From positions 124,001 through 188,000 of the forward strand of contig NZ_JBLZNC010000005.1 of assembly GCF_048553715.1 (NCBI RefSeq): a stretch of 64,000 nucleotides of DNA, written 5' to 3'. The DNA comes from Sagittula sp048553715. Lineage in GTDB: Bacteria; Pseudomonadota; Alphaproteobacteria; Rhodobacterales; Rhodobacteraceae. Shown piece after piece: positions 34,718 through 43,741 of this stretch. Each line of letters begins with the position of its first letter. The first letter of the stretch is position 1. The translations under genes and the position numbers were made by a program. The notes under the pieces were generated by a model. The model ran no database searches. It was given only the letters and a program-made list of their open reading frames with translations, and was not told the origin of the DNA.

Positions 34718-36157
34718 TTATTCCGCGACCCAGCCCGAGATCGCTTTGACCTCGACAAAGTCATGGATGCCCCATGCGCCGCCCTCGCGGCCATTGCCGG
34801 ACTGTTTCATACCGCCAAAGGGCGCACCGGCCCCACGCGACTGGCCGTTCATCTCGACCATGCCGGAGCGCAGTTGACGCGACAGGCGACGCAGGCGTTC
34901 CGGGTCGGAGGACTGCACATAGTTGGTCAGGCCGTAGACCGTATCATTTGCCATCTCGACCGCCTGCTCTTCGCTGTCGAATTTCATGATCGACAGGACA
35001 GGGCCAAAGATCTCCTCGCGGGCGATGGTCATGTCCGGGGTCACGTCGGCAAAGACCGTGGGGCGCACAAAGAAGCCTTTGTTCAACCCTTCGGGACGGC
35101 CAACGCCACCGGCGACGACGCGCGCGCCCTCGTCGATGCCCTTCTGGATCAGATCTTGGATCTTGTTCCACTGGGATTCGTTGACCACGGGGCCGATGTG
35201 GCGGCCATCGTCAGACGCGGGGCCGACGGTGACGCCTGCCGCCACGGTTGCGGCCTCTTCGACGACCGCGTCATAGCGCGGGGCCTCGACCATCATGCGC
35301 GAGGGCGCGTTGCACGACTGGCCGGTGTTGTTCATCATGTGCAACACGCCGCGCTTGACCGCCTTGTCGTCAGCATCGACAAAGATCAGGTTCGCGCCTT
35401 TGCCGCCCAGTTCCAGATGCACCCGCTTGAGCGTGTCGGCTGCCGCCTTGGAAATCGCGGTGCCTGCGCGGGTCGATCCGGTGAAGCTGACCATATCCAC
35501 GTCCTTATGCGCGGACAGTTGCGAGCCCACGCCCGCGCCATCGCCGTTCACAAGGTTAAACACGCCCTTGGGCAGGCCTGCGGCATCCATGATCTCGGCA
35601 AAGATCATCGCGTCGATGGGGCTTTCCTCGGACGGTTTGAGAACCATCGTGTTGCCCGCCACCAATGCCGCGCCGACCTTGAGCGTGATCTGGTTCATCG
35701 GCCAGTTCCACGGTGTGATCAGGGCGCAGACGCCGACAGCCTCGTGGCGGATCAGCGTGTCAGGGGCATGATCGCCCAGCGGCTTTTCCCACTCAAAGCT
35801 TTTGGCCGCTTTGATGAAGTTGGCCAAATGCCAGCTGCCTGCCGTGGCCTGCGAGCTGCGCGACATGGCGATGGGGGCGCCCATCTCTGTGGACATGGCC
35901 TGTGCCAGATCCTCGGTGCGTTTTTCGTATTCCGCCAGCACGCGCTCCAGCGCGGCGATGCGCTGTTCGGGCGGCGTGGCCATCCAGCCGGGCAGGGCGG
36001 CTTTGGCGGCGGCGACTGCCGCTTCGGTGTCGGCGGTTCCACCCAAAGAGATGACTGCGCAGGGCTCCTCGGTGGAGGGGTCGATCACGTGGTGGTCGCG
36101 GCCTTCCTTGGGGTCTACCCAAGCGCCATCGATGTAGAATTGCCGTTTCTCGAGCAT
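34718..36157 (-). CDS. NAD(P)-dependent aldehyde dehydrogenase
   Basis: A 479-residue ALDH-superfamily enzyme oxidising an aldehyde to its acid. Catalytic Cys in NNTGQSCNAPSR and general-base Glu in HLELGGKGANLIF; cofactor blocks ITPWNWPMNQI and VSFTGSTRAGTAI. It resembles broad-specificity ALDHs acting on betaine-type or aliphatic aldehydes, but substrate is unknown. The ATG at 36157 has a strong AGGAGG at 7 bases. It is divergent from the peroxiredoxin gene by 200 bases; a shared role in detoxification is possible. Confidence 0.93.
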   Translation of the reverse strand: MLEKRQFYIDGAWVDPKEGRDHHVIDPSTEEPCAVISLGGTADTEAAVAAAKAALPGWMATPPEQRIAALERVLAEYEKRTEDLAQAMSTEMGAPIAMSRSSQATAGSWHLANFIKAAKSFEWEKPLGDHAPDTLIRHEAVGVCALITPWNWPMNQITLKVGAALVAGNTMVLKPSEESPIDAMIFAEIMDAAGLPKGVFNLVNGDGAGVGSQLSAHKDVDMVSFTGSTRAGTAISKAAADTLKRVHLELGGKGANLIFVDADDKAVKRGVLHMMNNTGQSCNAPSRMMVEAPRYDAVVEEAATVAAGVTVGPASDDGRHIGPVVNESQWNKIQDLIQKGIDEGARVVAGGVGRPEGLNKGFFVRPTVFADVTPDMTIAREEIFGPVLSIMKFDSEEQAVEMANDTVYGLTNYVQSSDPERLRRLSRQLRSGMVEMNGQSRGAGAPFGGMKQSGNGREGGAWGIHDFVEVKAISGWVAE

Positions 36158-36357
36158 TGCCGATCCTCCTGATCAGTGGTTAGGTCGCGCCAGAACAGCG
36201 TGCCGTCCCACAAGGTCATTTTCCGGCATATAGGCCGGTGTCTGGCGGCACCTTGTCACCGCCGCGAAAGCGGTGCAAGCAGGCTTTGAGCTGCGAAAAT
36301 TGCAATGAACCCTTTGCCTGAACTGGCATTGAAACACGTCAATCGAAAGGACAAACA

Positions 36358-37011
36358 ATGGCTTTGCGCATCAACGACCAGATCCCGAACCTGCACGTGG
36401 TGACAGACCTTGGCGAATACGATCTGCACGATTGGATCGGTGACGATTGGGCGATCTTCTTTTCGCACCCCAAGGATTACACGCCCGTTTGCACCACCGA
36501 ATTCGGCGCCGTGGCGCAGCTGTCCGACGAATGGGCCAAGCGCGGCACCAAGGTCATGGGGATCTCTGTTGATGGCGTCGAAGAGCACAAGGGCTGGAAA
36601 GGCGACATCGAGAAAGTCGCAGGCACCGGTGCTGGGTTTCCGATTGTCGCGGACAATGACCTGAAGGTTGCCAAAGCGCTGGATATGTTGCCTGCGGACG
36701 CCTATCTGCCCGACGGTCGCACCCCTGCGGACAGCGCCACCGTGCGGTCTGTGTTCATCGTCTCGCCGGACAAGAAGGTGCAGCTGATGATGACCTACCC
36801 GATGTCCGTCGGGCGCAACTTTGCCGAGGTGCTGCGCGCGCTCGATGGCCTGCAGCGCACCTATCAGCAGCCGTTGGCCACGCCCGCCAACTGGGAAGTG
36901 GGCCAGGATGTGATCGTGGCGCTGTCGCTGGACAACGACGCCGCAACCGAGAAATACGGCGATCTCGACATCAAGTTGCCCTACCTGCGGTTTGCAAAGA
37001 ACCCGGGCTGA
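36358..37011 (+). CDS. 1-Cys peroxiredoxin (Prx6 type)
   Basis: A 217-residue peroxiredoxin of the Prx6/1-Cys class. The peroxidatic Cys is C45 in SHPKDYTPVCTTEFG; the extended C-terminal domain (AEVLRALDGLQRTYQQPLAT, PANWEVGQDVIVALSL) distinguishes this class from AhpC. It reduces hydrogen peroxide and alkyl hydroperoxides in the cytoplasm. ATG at 36358. Monocistronic: flanked upstream by a 200-base divergent region and downstream by a terminator hairpin. An OxyR site could not be recognised by eye. Confidence 0.95.
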   Translation: MALRINDQIPNLHVVTDLGEYDLHDWIGDDWAIFFSHPKDYTPVCTTEFGAVAQLSDEWAKRGTKVMGISVDGVEEHKGWKGDIEKVAGTGAGFPIVADNDLKVAKALDMLPADAYLPDGRTPADSATVRSVFIVSPDKKVQLMMTYPMSVGRNFAEVLRALDGLQRTYQQPLATPANWEVGQDVIVALSLDNDAATEKYGDLDIKLPYLRFAKNPG

Positions 37012-37033
37012 TTGCGGCACAGCGTATATCTTG

Positions 37034-37060
37034 CGGGCGTCCGGTTTGGGCGCCCGTTTT
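37034..37060 (+). terminator. Intrinsic terminator after the peroxiredoxin gene
   Basis: Arms CGGGCGTCC (37034-37042) and GGGCGCCCG (37048-37056), 9 bp with one G-T wobble and a 5-base loop, followed by TTTT. Confidence 0.8.
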
Positions 37061-37068
37061 CATTGGCA

Positions 37069-37092
37069 GGCGGGGTATAACCCCGCCCTACG
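37069..37092. repeat. REP-like palindrome, copy 1
   Basis: GGCGGGGT-ATA-ACCCCGCC (37069-37087), followed by CTACG. A near-identical unit lies at 56330-56353: same stem core, same 3-base loop size and same CCCTACG flank. It is intergenic, just after the peroxiredoxin terminator and before the nuclease gene. Confidence 0.65.
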
Positions 37093-37174
37093 GACCGCCG
37101 GAAAAAACTTGCCGCGCTGGTCTCAAAAATTTAACGCTTACCCAAATTACCCGGATTTCTGAAAAGGCTTTGTT

Positions 37175-38152
37175 ATGCTCGCCGAATATTTATCCCGGCT
37201 CGCGACTGAATACTCTTATGAGCGTGCTAAATCCTTCACCGGTTCGAAATTCGGTGAATTTGTTCGACACGACATCGCTGTAGAGGCCAAGAAGGTTTTG
37301 ATGCTTTGGCCATTTGAACTGAAGGTGAAAGCGAGCGTTGGCCAAGGTGTTTGGGCCTCTGTACCTTGGCTCGCTTTTTTCGATCCTTTGATTACTGAAA
37401 CGGCAACGGCGGGCTTTTACGTTGTTTTCCTAATTAATCCGGACGCGCAGACAGTTACGCTTTCGATGAATCAAGGGACCACTAATATCTACAAAGATTT
37501 CGGACAGTCTCGTGGCCGTGATGTGCTTAAGCGAAGGGCGCGCGATATGGCCGATCGCGTTCCAGAGTTTGCAAAGCGCTTTTCTGAAGAGGCAATTGAT
37601 CTCGGCTCAGAGGCTGGGCTTCCTGCTGGTTATGAAGCTGGGCATTCTTTTGGGAAAGTTTATAAAGCCGGTAGCCTCACGGATGATCAGCTTTCTGAGG
37701 ATCTCTACGAAATGCTGCTTGCCTACGAAGCTTTGGTGAATCGAGGCGGTACTACGCCAAGCGAGGTGATGCAGGAAGAGGCTGGGGGAAAGGATATTAA
37801 AGAAACCCGACGCTACATCCTTTCCCGCCGTATTGAACGTTCGCCCAGGGTTCGGAAAGCGGTGCTAAAAGCTAAGCCGCCAATCTGTGAGTGCTGCGGG
37901 CTGGATCCCAAACGTGACTACGGATTTGCTGGGCCTGCTCACGAAGCGCCGCTCGACGTTCATCATGCAGCACCGTTGAATGGCTTGGCAGAGGGCGAAA
38001 CTCGCCGCTATACGATACCGGATGATTTCATGGTTTTGTGCCCAACCTGCCATCGCATGATCCACAAGATTGGCGCGCCATCTGACCTCAAGAAGCTTCA
38101 AAAGATGCTGCGCTTCAAAATTGCTCGGGAAGTAGCGTACTTCACTCAATGA
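37175..38152 (+). CDS. DUF3578 (MrcB-like N-terminal) - HNH nuclease, putative type IV restriction enzyme
   Basis: A 325-residue fusion. Residues about 1-190 match the MrcB/DUF3578 domain: GVWASVPWLAFFDPLI, YVVFLINPDAQTVTLSMNQG and the LPAGYEAGHSFGKVYKAG block. Residues about 235-305 form an HNH/McrA-like nuclease: CECCG, then LDVHHAAPLNG, then LCPTCHRMIHK, giving two CxxC pairs and the catalytic HH. This combination occurs in modification-dependent (type IV) restriction proteins. The gene is richer in A+T and uses rarer codons (for example AAA, TTT, GAA) than its neighbours, which suggests lateral transfer. No partner methylase is present. ATG at 37175. Confidence 0.85.
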   Translation: MLAEYLSRLATEYSYERAKSFTGSKFGEFVRHDIAVEAKKVLMLWPFELKVKASVGQGVWASVPWLAFFDPLITETATAGFYVVFLINPDAQTVTLSMNQGTTNIYKDFGQSRGRDVLKRRARDMADRVPEFAKRFSEEAIDLGSEAGLPAGYEAGHSFGKVYKAGSLTDDQLSEDLYEMLLAYEALVNRGGTTPSEVMQEEAGGKDIKETRRYILSRRIERSPRVRKAVLKAKPPICECCGLDPKRDYGFAGPAHEAPLDVHHAAPLNGLAEGETRRYTIPDDFMVLCPTCHRMIHKIGAPSDLKKLQKMLRFKIAREVAYFTQ

Positions 38153-38336
38153 TAATTGCGATCTGTCACTGTTATGTCATTTTATAGCAAAGCGTCGCCT
38201 GATAGCGCTGTATTCAACGAGAGATCGAAGCTGTCACCGCACCAATCCCCGGGTGCTCACTCTTCCCCTCCACCCACCGCCCCGCTATACCCAAACGCGG
38301 CGGGCTGGCTTGACCCGCTCAGTCAGGGGAACAGCC

Positions 38337-39377
38337 ATGCGCGAGCCGTTTATTCTCGGGGGGAAGAGCATCGCTCCCGGCAGCCGCAAGACTGTCGATC
38401 TGCCCGTATCGGTCCTGTCGGATCACACGCCGGTGACGCTGTCGGCGCATGTGGTGCACGGGCGCAAACCGGGGCCGGTCATGTTCGTCTCGGCTGCAAT
38501 CCACGGCGACGAGGTCATTGGCGTTGAAATCGTACGTCGTTTGCTGCGCGCGGGCCCAGTGAGCCGTCTTTCAGGCACGCTGATCGCGGTGCCGATCGTC
38601 AACTCCTTCGGGTTTCTGAACCAAAGCCGCTACCTGCCCGACCGCCGTGATCTCAACCGCTGTTTCCCCGGCCATGAGCGGGGATCGTTGGCGGCGCGCC
38701 TTGCGCATCTGTTCATGACAGAGGTGGTGGCGCGCTGCGATGTGGGCGTCGATCTGCATTCCGCCGCCGTCGGGCGCGACAATTTCCCGCAGATCCGCCT
38801 GACGCCGGGCAGCGCGCGTCTGCGCGAGCTCGGCGCGGCCTTTGGTGCGCCGGTGACCATGACATCGAAAGTGCGCGAGGGGTCCTTGCGGCTGGAGGCC
38901 GGTGTCGCCGGTGTGGATGTGCTGTTGTACGAGGCGGGCGAGGGGCTGCGGTTTGACGAATTTGCCGCACGCGCCGGCGTGTCCGGCATCCTGCGTGTGA
39001 TGGAACGGCTCGGGATGATCGGCCATCGCGGCGTGCCAAAGGCGCGTGGCCTGTCGGTCTTTTGCGAGAAATCCTACTGGGTGCGCGCGCCGTCGGGCGG
39101 GCTGCTGCGCACGTTGAAGGCCTGCGGCGACTGGGTCGAGACGGGGACTGTGCTGGGCATCGTCTCTGACCCCTTTGGCGAGCAAGAGGCCGAGATCTTG
39201 GCCGAGGCGGACGGGATCGTCGTGGGGCGCACGAACCTGCCGGTGGTGAACGAAGGCGACGCCCTGTTCCACATTGCCGAGCCTGCGCTGAAGAAACACG
39301 CCGAGGCCGCAGCCGAAGAGGGCTTTGACGCGCATCTCGACGGGCAGCCGCTCTTTGACGAAGACGAAATTATCTAA
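38337..39377 (+). CDS. Succinylglutamate desuccinylase/aspartoacylase family protein
   Basis: A 346-residue M14-like zinc hydrolase. Zinc ligands are H56 and E59 in AAIHGDEVIG and H141 in GVDLHSAAVG; RRDLNRCFPG provides the substrate-binding Arg/Asn block. The C-terminal 90 residues form a biotinyl-lipoyl-like beta domain (LKACGDWVETGTVLGIVSDP), usual in this bacterial subgroup. It hydrolyses an N-acyl amino acid or related amide; substrate unknown. The ATG at 38337 follows AGGGGA. It precedes xth by 30 bases, so they may share a transcript. Confidence 0.9.
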   Translation: MREPFILGGKSIAPGSRKTVDLPVSVLSDHTPVTLSAHVVHGRKPGPVMFVSAAIHGDEVIGVEIVRRLLRAGPVSRLSGTLIAVPIVNSFGFLNQSRYLPDRRDLNRCFPGHERGSLAARLAHLFMTEVVARCDVGVDLHSAAVGRDNFPQIRLTPGSARLRELGAAFGAPVTMTSKVREGSLRLEAGVAGVDVLLYEAGEGLRFDEFAARAGVSGILRVMERLGMIGHRGVPKARGLSVFCEKSYWVRAPSGGLLRTLKACGDWVETGTVLGIVSDPFGEQEAEILAEADGIVVGRTNLPVVNEGDALFHIAEPALKKHAEAAAEEGFDAHLDGQPLFDEDEII

Positions 39378-39407
39378 AGACGGGCCTCGTGGCCGAAAGG
39401 AGACATC

Positions 39408-40196
39408 ATGGCGTTCACTCTGGCGACGTGGAACATCAACTCGGTCCGGCTGCGGGCCGGTCTGGTCGCACGGCTGATGGGCGAAGAGGCCCCCGATGTG
39501 ATCTGTCTGCAGGAATGCAAATCGCCGGTCGACCAGATCCCTTTGGCCGATTTTGCCGCTCTGGGGTATGGCCATATGGTCGCGCGGGGGCAAAAGGGCT
39601 ACAACGGCGTGGCCATCCTGTCCAAGCTACCGATCACCGATGTGGGCGACCGTGACTTTGCCGGTCTGGGCCACGCGCGCCATGTGGCGGCCAAGCTGGA
39701 CAACGGCGTGACGATCCACAATTTCTACGTCCCTGCGGGCGGTGACAAACCCGACCGCGAGATCAACGAGAAATTTGGCCAGAAGCTCGATTACCTGTCC
39801 GAGATGCGCGACTGGTTCCACAGTGAACGTCCCGAGAAGGCGATCCTTGTGGGGGATCTGAACATCGCCCCGCGCGAGGACGATGTCTGGGATCACAAGA
39901 AACTGCTCAAGATCGTGTCCCACACCCCGGTGGAGGTTGACGCGCTGAATGCTGTGATGGAGGCGGGCCAATGGGTGGATGTGACACGGCAGGACGTCCC
40001 CGAAGGCAAGCTGTATTCGTGGTGGTCTTACCGTGCGCGCGACTGGTCGGCGGCGGACAAGGGGCGGCGTCTGGACCATGTCTGGGCGACCTCTGACATT
40101 GCGGCGGCGGGGCATGGGTCGCGTGTCCTGCGCGATGCGCGCGGATGGGAGCAGCCCTCGGACCACGCGCCGGTCTTTGCCAGCTTCGATCTGTAA
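39408..40196 (+). CDS. xth: Exodeoxyribonuclease III
   Basis: A 262-residue AP endonuclease / 3'-5' exonuclease of the endonuclease-exonuclease-phosphatase family. Active-site blocks: ATWNINSVRLR, ICLQECK (metal Glu), LVGDLNIAPREDDVWD, RLDHVWAT and the terminal SDHAPVFASFDL (catalytic Asp-His). It acts in base excision repair. The ATG at 39408 has GAAAGGAGACATC upstream. Full length and typical. Confidence 0.96.
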   Translation: MAFTLATWNINSVRLRAGLVARLMGEEAPDVICLQECKSPVDQIPLADFAALGYGHMVARGQKGYNGVAILSKLPITDVGDRDFAGLGHARHVAAKLDNGVTIHNFYVPAGGDKPDREINEKFGQKLDYLSEMRDWFHSERPEKAILVGDLNIAPREDDVWDHKKLLKIVSHTPVEVDALNAVMEAGQWVDVTRQDVPEGKLYSWWSYRARDWSAADKGRRLDHVWATSDIAAAGHGSRVLRDARGWEQPSDHAPVFASFDL

Positions 40197-40290
40197 AACC
40201 ACGCAGGCCTGCGGCGCGCTCCCCTTGCATCCCGAGGGGGGCTGCGCCATCTAATCGGGCAAATGCGCAAAAGCCCAAAGGGGAAAGATC

Positions 40291-41205
40291 ATGGACCTCA
40301 ACCTACAGCCGCAGGGCGGACAGCCGGGCGATCTGGTCAAGGACATCACCGAAGCGGACTTTATGGCCGAAGTGGTCGATGCCTCGCAGGAGACGCCGAT
40401 CATCGTCGATTTCTGGGCGCCGTGGTGCGGCCCGTGCAAGACGCTTGGTCCGGCGCTGGAAAAGGTCGTGACCGAGGCGCGCGGCGCGGTGCGCATGGTC
40501 AAGGTCAACGTGGATGAGGCCCAGATGATCGCAGGCCAGCTGCGCATCCAGTCGATCCCGACGGTCTATGCCTTTTTCAAGGGGCAGCCTGTGGACGGGT
40601 TCCAAGGTGCTTTGCCCGAATCCGAGCTGAAAGCCTTTGTGGAGCGGGTGGTGCAGGCGGCGGGCGGTGATGCCTCCGGCGGTCTGGACGAGGCGCTGGA
40701 CACTGCGGACGAGATGCTGGAACAGGGCGCGGCCACCGATGCGGCCGAGATCTACGCCGCCGTTCTGGGCGAGGATGACAAAAACGCCCGTGCCTATGCC
40801 GGGATGGTCAAATGTCATATCGCCGCCGGTGATCTGGATCAGGCCGAGGCAGTCCTGAACGGCGCACCTGCCGAGATTTCCGCCGCGGCAGAACTGGAAG
40901 CGGCGCACGCGCAACTGGAGCTTGCAAAGCAGGCGTCCAACGCAGGACCCGTGGCCGAGCTGACCGCACAGGTCGAAGCAAACCCCGACGATCATCAGGC
41001 GCGCTACGATCTGGCGCAGGCGCTGCACGCCAATGGTGATGCAGAGGCTGCGGTAGACCAGCTGCTGGAGCTGTTCCGCCGGGATCGCGAATGGAACGAC
41101 GGTGCCGCCAAGGCGCAGTTGTTTACCATTTTCGACGCGCTGAAACCCAATGATCCCGTGGTGTTGAACGGACGTCGCAAATTGACGTCGATGATATTTG
41201 TCTAA
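40291..41205 (+). CDS. CnoX/YbbN-like thioredoxin-TPR protein
   Basis: A 304-residue protein with an N-terminal thioredoxin domain (about residues 15-120, active site FWAPWCGPCKTLGPAL) and a C-terminal TPR-like helical domain (about 130-300, including the terminal NGRRKLTSMIFV). This layout matches CnoX (YbbN), a chaperedoxin that protects clients and delivers them to GroEL/DnaK. Unlike E. coli CnoX, which lacks the WCGPC pair, both Cys are present, so thiol-disulfide activity is expected. ATG at 40291 with AAAGGGGAAAG upstream. Followed by a Lon-domain protein and a Trm112-like protein in a probable operon. Confidence 0.93.
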   Translation: MDLNLQPQGGQPGDLVKDITEADFMAEVVDASQETPIIVDFWAPWCGPCKTLGPALEKVVTEARGAVRMVKVNVDEAQMIAGQLRIQSIPTVYAFFKGQPVDGFQGALPESELKAFVERVVQAAGGDASGGLDEALDTADEMLEQGAATDAAEIYAAVLGEDDKNARAYAGMVKCHIAAGDLDQAEAVLNGAPAEISAAAELEAAHAQLELAKQASNAGPVAELTAQVEANPDDHQARYDLAQALHANGDAEAAVDQLLELFRRDREWNDGAAKAQLFTIFDALKPNDPVVLNGRRKLTSMIFV

Positions 41206-41232
41206 TCGGTCCAGCGGTCTAGGTAGCGGGTC

Positions 41233-41883
41233 ATGACACGCATCAGCGACTTGCCCCAGACCCTTCCTGTATTCCCGTTGCCCGGCGCGCTTTTGCTGCC
41301 CCGGGCGCGGTTGCCCCTGCATATCTTCGAGCCGCGCTATTTGCAGATGCTCGACGATTGCCTGAAGACGGAAAGCCGTCTGATCGGAATGATTCAGCCA
41401 CAGCCAGCACGCAACGCCGGTGACGCTGACATCCCGCCGGTGCACCGTATTGGTTGTGCCGGTCGCATCACGCAGTTTTCGGAAACCGAGGACGGGCGGT
41501 ATATGATTACCCTTACGGGGATCTCGCGGTTCCGCACCACCGGAGAGATCGACGGCTTTCACCCCTACCGCAAATTCCGCGTCGACTGGACAGGGTTCGA
41601 GCGGGATCAGGGATCTGCCGAGCGGGACAGTGATTTTGACCGCGACAGTTTGATGCGGCTTTTGGACCGGTATTTTACAGCGCGCGATCTGTCAGCGGAT
41701 TGGGAGACCATGCGCGAGGCAGATGACGAGTTGCTGATCAATTCGCTGGCCATGTTGATGGACTTCAGCCCCGAGGATAAGCAGGCTCTGCTAGAGGCCC
41801 CCAGCCTGTCGACCCGTCGGGAAACGCTGGTGACATTGATCGAATACGCCCTACGCGGCGGTGAAGGAGACATAATGCAATGA
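41233..41883 (+). CDS. Lon N-terminal (LON substrate-binding) domain protein
   Basis: A 216-residue stand-alone LON domain without ATPase or protease parts. Typical blocks: LPVFPLPGALLLPRARLPLH followed by IFEPRY, IGCAGRITQFSETEDGRY and LMDFSPEDKQALLEAPS. Such proteins probably bind unfolded or specific substrates; the function is not established. It is placed between the CnoX-like chaperedoxin and a Trm112-like protein, and its stop overlaps the next start (ATGA at 41880-41883). Proteostasis role inferred from neighbours. Confidence 0.92.
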   Translation: MTRISDLPQTLPVFPLPGALLLPRARLPLHIFEPRYLQMLDDCLKTESRLIGMIQPQPARNAGDADIPPVHRIGCAGRITQFSETEDGRYMITLTGISRFRTTGEIDGFHPYRKFRVDWTGFERDQGSAERDSDFDRDSLMRLLDRYFTARDLSADWETMREADDELLINSLAMLMDFSPEDKQALLEAPSLSTRRETLVTLIEYALRGGEGDIMQ

Positions 41884-42062
41884 CCGAACCGGAATTTGAC
41901 CGCCGCATGCTCGAAGCGCTGATCTGTCCCGTCAGCCACGACGTTCTGGATTATGACGCCGAGCGTGAGGAATTGGTCAGCAAGGCGGCAAACCTTGCCT
42001 TCCCGATCCGCGACGGCATTCCGGTCATGCTGGTGGACGAGGCGCGCCGGCTCGAGCCCTGA
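41880..42062 (+). CDS. Trm112 family protein
   Basis: A 60-residue Trm112/YcaR-like protein: LEALICPVSHDVLDYD, FPIRDGIPVMLVDEA. In eukaryotes and archaea Trm112 activates methyltransferases; in bacteria the role is unclear. Only one Cys of the usual zinc-binding set is visible, as in other alphaproteobacterial members. Its ATG overlaps the stop of the LON-domain gene, so expression is coupled. The convergent dehydratase stop lies 2 bases away. Confidence 0.9.
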   Translation: MTEPEFDRRMLEALICPVSHDVLDYDAEREELVSKAANLAFPIRDGIPVMLVDEARRLEP

Positions 42063-42064
42063 CC

Positions 42065-43030
42065 CTACATCCGTGTCAGGGCCTGTGCGAAAATCTGCGG
42101 GTCCACATTGCCGCCGGAGATGGTGCAGATCACCGTGTCCGACTGGATCGTGGGATCAAACAGCGCCCCTGCAAGTGCCACCGCTCCGCCGGGTTCTGCC
42201 ACCACCTTCAGATGTTGAAACGCCAAAGCCATGGCGCGCATCGCGTCATGATCGGTGACCGTGATCCCGCTGCCGCAAAGCGTCTGCAGGATCGGGAACG
42301 TCAATTCGCCCGGCGTGGGGGGTAGAATGGCGTCGCATAAGCCGCCGGCTTCGCTGGTGTTGCGCTCGCGCTGGCCCGATTTCAGCGACCGCGCGGTGTC
42401 GTCATAGCCTATGGGTTCGACCGGACGGGGCGTGAAACCGGGGGCGCGGTCCTGCAGCGCCAAGGCAATCCCTGCCGTCAGCCCACCGCCACCGCAGCAG
42501 ACCAGCACTTCGGCCTCGGTGACGCCCATGGCTTGCGCTTGATCCGCGATCTCCAGCCCGCAGGTGCCCTGACCGGCGATGACCTGCGGCTCATCATAGG
42601 GTTTCACCAATGTCAGGCCGCGCTCCTTGGCCAGCCGGTCCCCGATCTCCTCGCGGCTTTCGCGGCCACGGTCGTACAAAACAACCTCGGCACCGTAGCT
42701 GCGCGTCCCTTCGATCTTTAGCTGTGGCGCGTCGGCGGGCATGATAATCACCGCGGGCACGCCAAACAGCTGCGCGCTGTGGGCGATCCCCTGCGCATGG
42801 TTGCCCGAACTGTAGGCAAGAACGCCCTTCGCCCTTTTTTCAGCGGGCATGGCGGCCAAGGCGTTGTAGGCGCCGCGAAACTTGAAACTGCCGGTGCGTT
42901 GCAGACATTCGGGCTTCACCAGAACGCGCCTGCCGGCCAACGCATCCAGCGCCGGGGAGGACAGCAAGGGGGTGACGCGTGCTGTGCCGTGCAGGCGGTC
43001 CGCAGCGGCGGTGATCATGTCAATGTTCAT
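42065..43030 (-). CDS. PLP-dependent threonine/serine dehydratase family enzyme
   Basis: A 321-residue fold-type II PLP enzyme. The Schiff-base Lys is K50 in RTGSFKFRGAYNAL; the phosphate loop is VCCGGGGLTAGIALAL; SSGNHAQGIAHSA is the Asn/His block. There is no C-terminal regulatory (ACT-like) domain, so it resembles catabolic threonine dehydratase, serine dehydratase or serine racemase rather than biosynthetic IlvA. ATG at 43030. Convergent with the Trm112-like gene. Confidence 0.92.
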   Translation of the reverse strand: MNIDMITAAADRLHGTARVTPLLSSPALDALAGRRVLVKPECLQRTGSFKFRGAYNALAAMPAEKRAKGVLAYSSGNHAQGIAHSAQLFGVPAVIIMPADAPQLKIEGTRSYGAEVVLYDRGRESREEIGDRLAKERGLTLVKPYDEPQVIAGQGTCGLEIADQAQAMGVTEAEVLVCCGGGGLTAGIALALQDRAPGFTPRPVEPIGYDDTARSLKSGQRERNTSEAGGLCDAILPPTPGELTFPILQTLCGSGITVTDHDAMRAMALAFQHLKVVAEPGGAVALAGALFDPTIQSDTVICTISGGNVDPQIFAQALTRM

Positions 43031-43133
43031 GGTGGCCTCGATCCTTGGTTGCGCGCACGCAACGCGACATTCTGACCAAAGTCAATCACCTGCGGGGCTT
43101 GCACCTGCCTGTGGCGGGGGCCAAGGTGCGGCG

Positions 43134-43664
43134 ATGATCGAACGGCGCGCAGAAGACAGTGGCACCCAAAGCTGGGCCTATTACTCCCCGTGCGAGCACT
43201 ACCGCTACGGCCTGCGGCGGGTGTGGGGCGCAGGTGATGAGCTTTTGTACGTCATGCTCAACCCCTCGACTGCGACGGAACTGGCCAACGATCCAACGAT
43301 TGAACGCTGTCAGCGGCGCGCTGTGCGGCTGGGCTTTGGGGGCATGCGGATTGCCAACCTTTTTGCGTGGCGCGCCACCGACCCGCGCGATTTGCGAAAG
43401 GCGGCACAGCCGGAAGGGCCGGAGAACGCGGGCCTGCTGGTAGAATGGTCGCAACAGGTTTCGATGGTTCTGGCCGCTTGGGGCGTGCATGGGGCGTTGA
43501 AGGGTCAGGGCTTGCGGGTCGCGGCAGAGCTGCAGGGGGATGTGCGCCATCTGGGGCTGACGCGGGACGGGCATCCACGCCATCCGCTGTATGTGTCGTA
43601 TGATGTTGCCCCGCGCCCTTGGTTGCCCGAGGACCGCTACGCTGCGGCGCAGAAGGTTCCTTAA
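43134..43664 (+). CDS. DUF1643 protein
   Basis: A 176-residue DUF1643 protein: YRYGLRRVWGAGDELLYVML, then NPSTATELANDPTIERCQRR and the ANLFAWRATDPRDLR block, all hallmarks of the family. Function unknown. The ATG at 43134 directly precedes these conserved parts. It is divergent from the dehydratase gene by 103 bases and followed 77 bases later by the RTX-repeat protein. No catalytic motif of a known enzyme was recognised. Confidence 0.88.
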   Translation: MIERRAEDSGTQSWAYYSPCEHYRYGLRRVWGAGDELLYVMLNPSTATELANDPTIERCQRRAVRLGFGGMRIANLFAWRATDPRDLRKAAQPEGPENAGLLVEWSQQVSMVLAAWGVHGALKGQGLRVAAELQGDVRHLGLTRDGHPRHPLYVSYDVAPRPWLPEDRYAAAQKVP

Positions 43665-43741
43665 CCTGTTTACCGATATTTCGTTGTCGCGACTCGGGTG
43701 ATCTGTGATCATCCTTACCATTGTGTTCAGGGGTGGATCGG

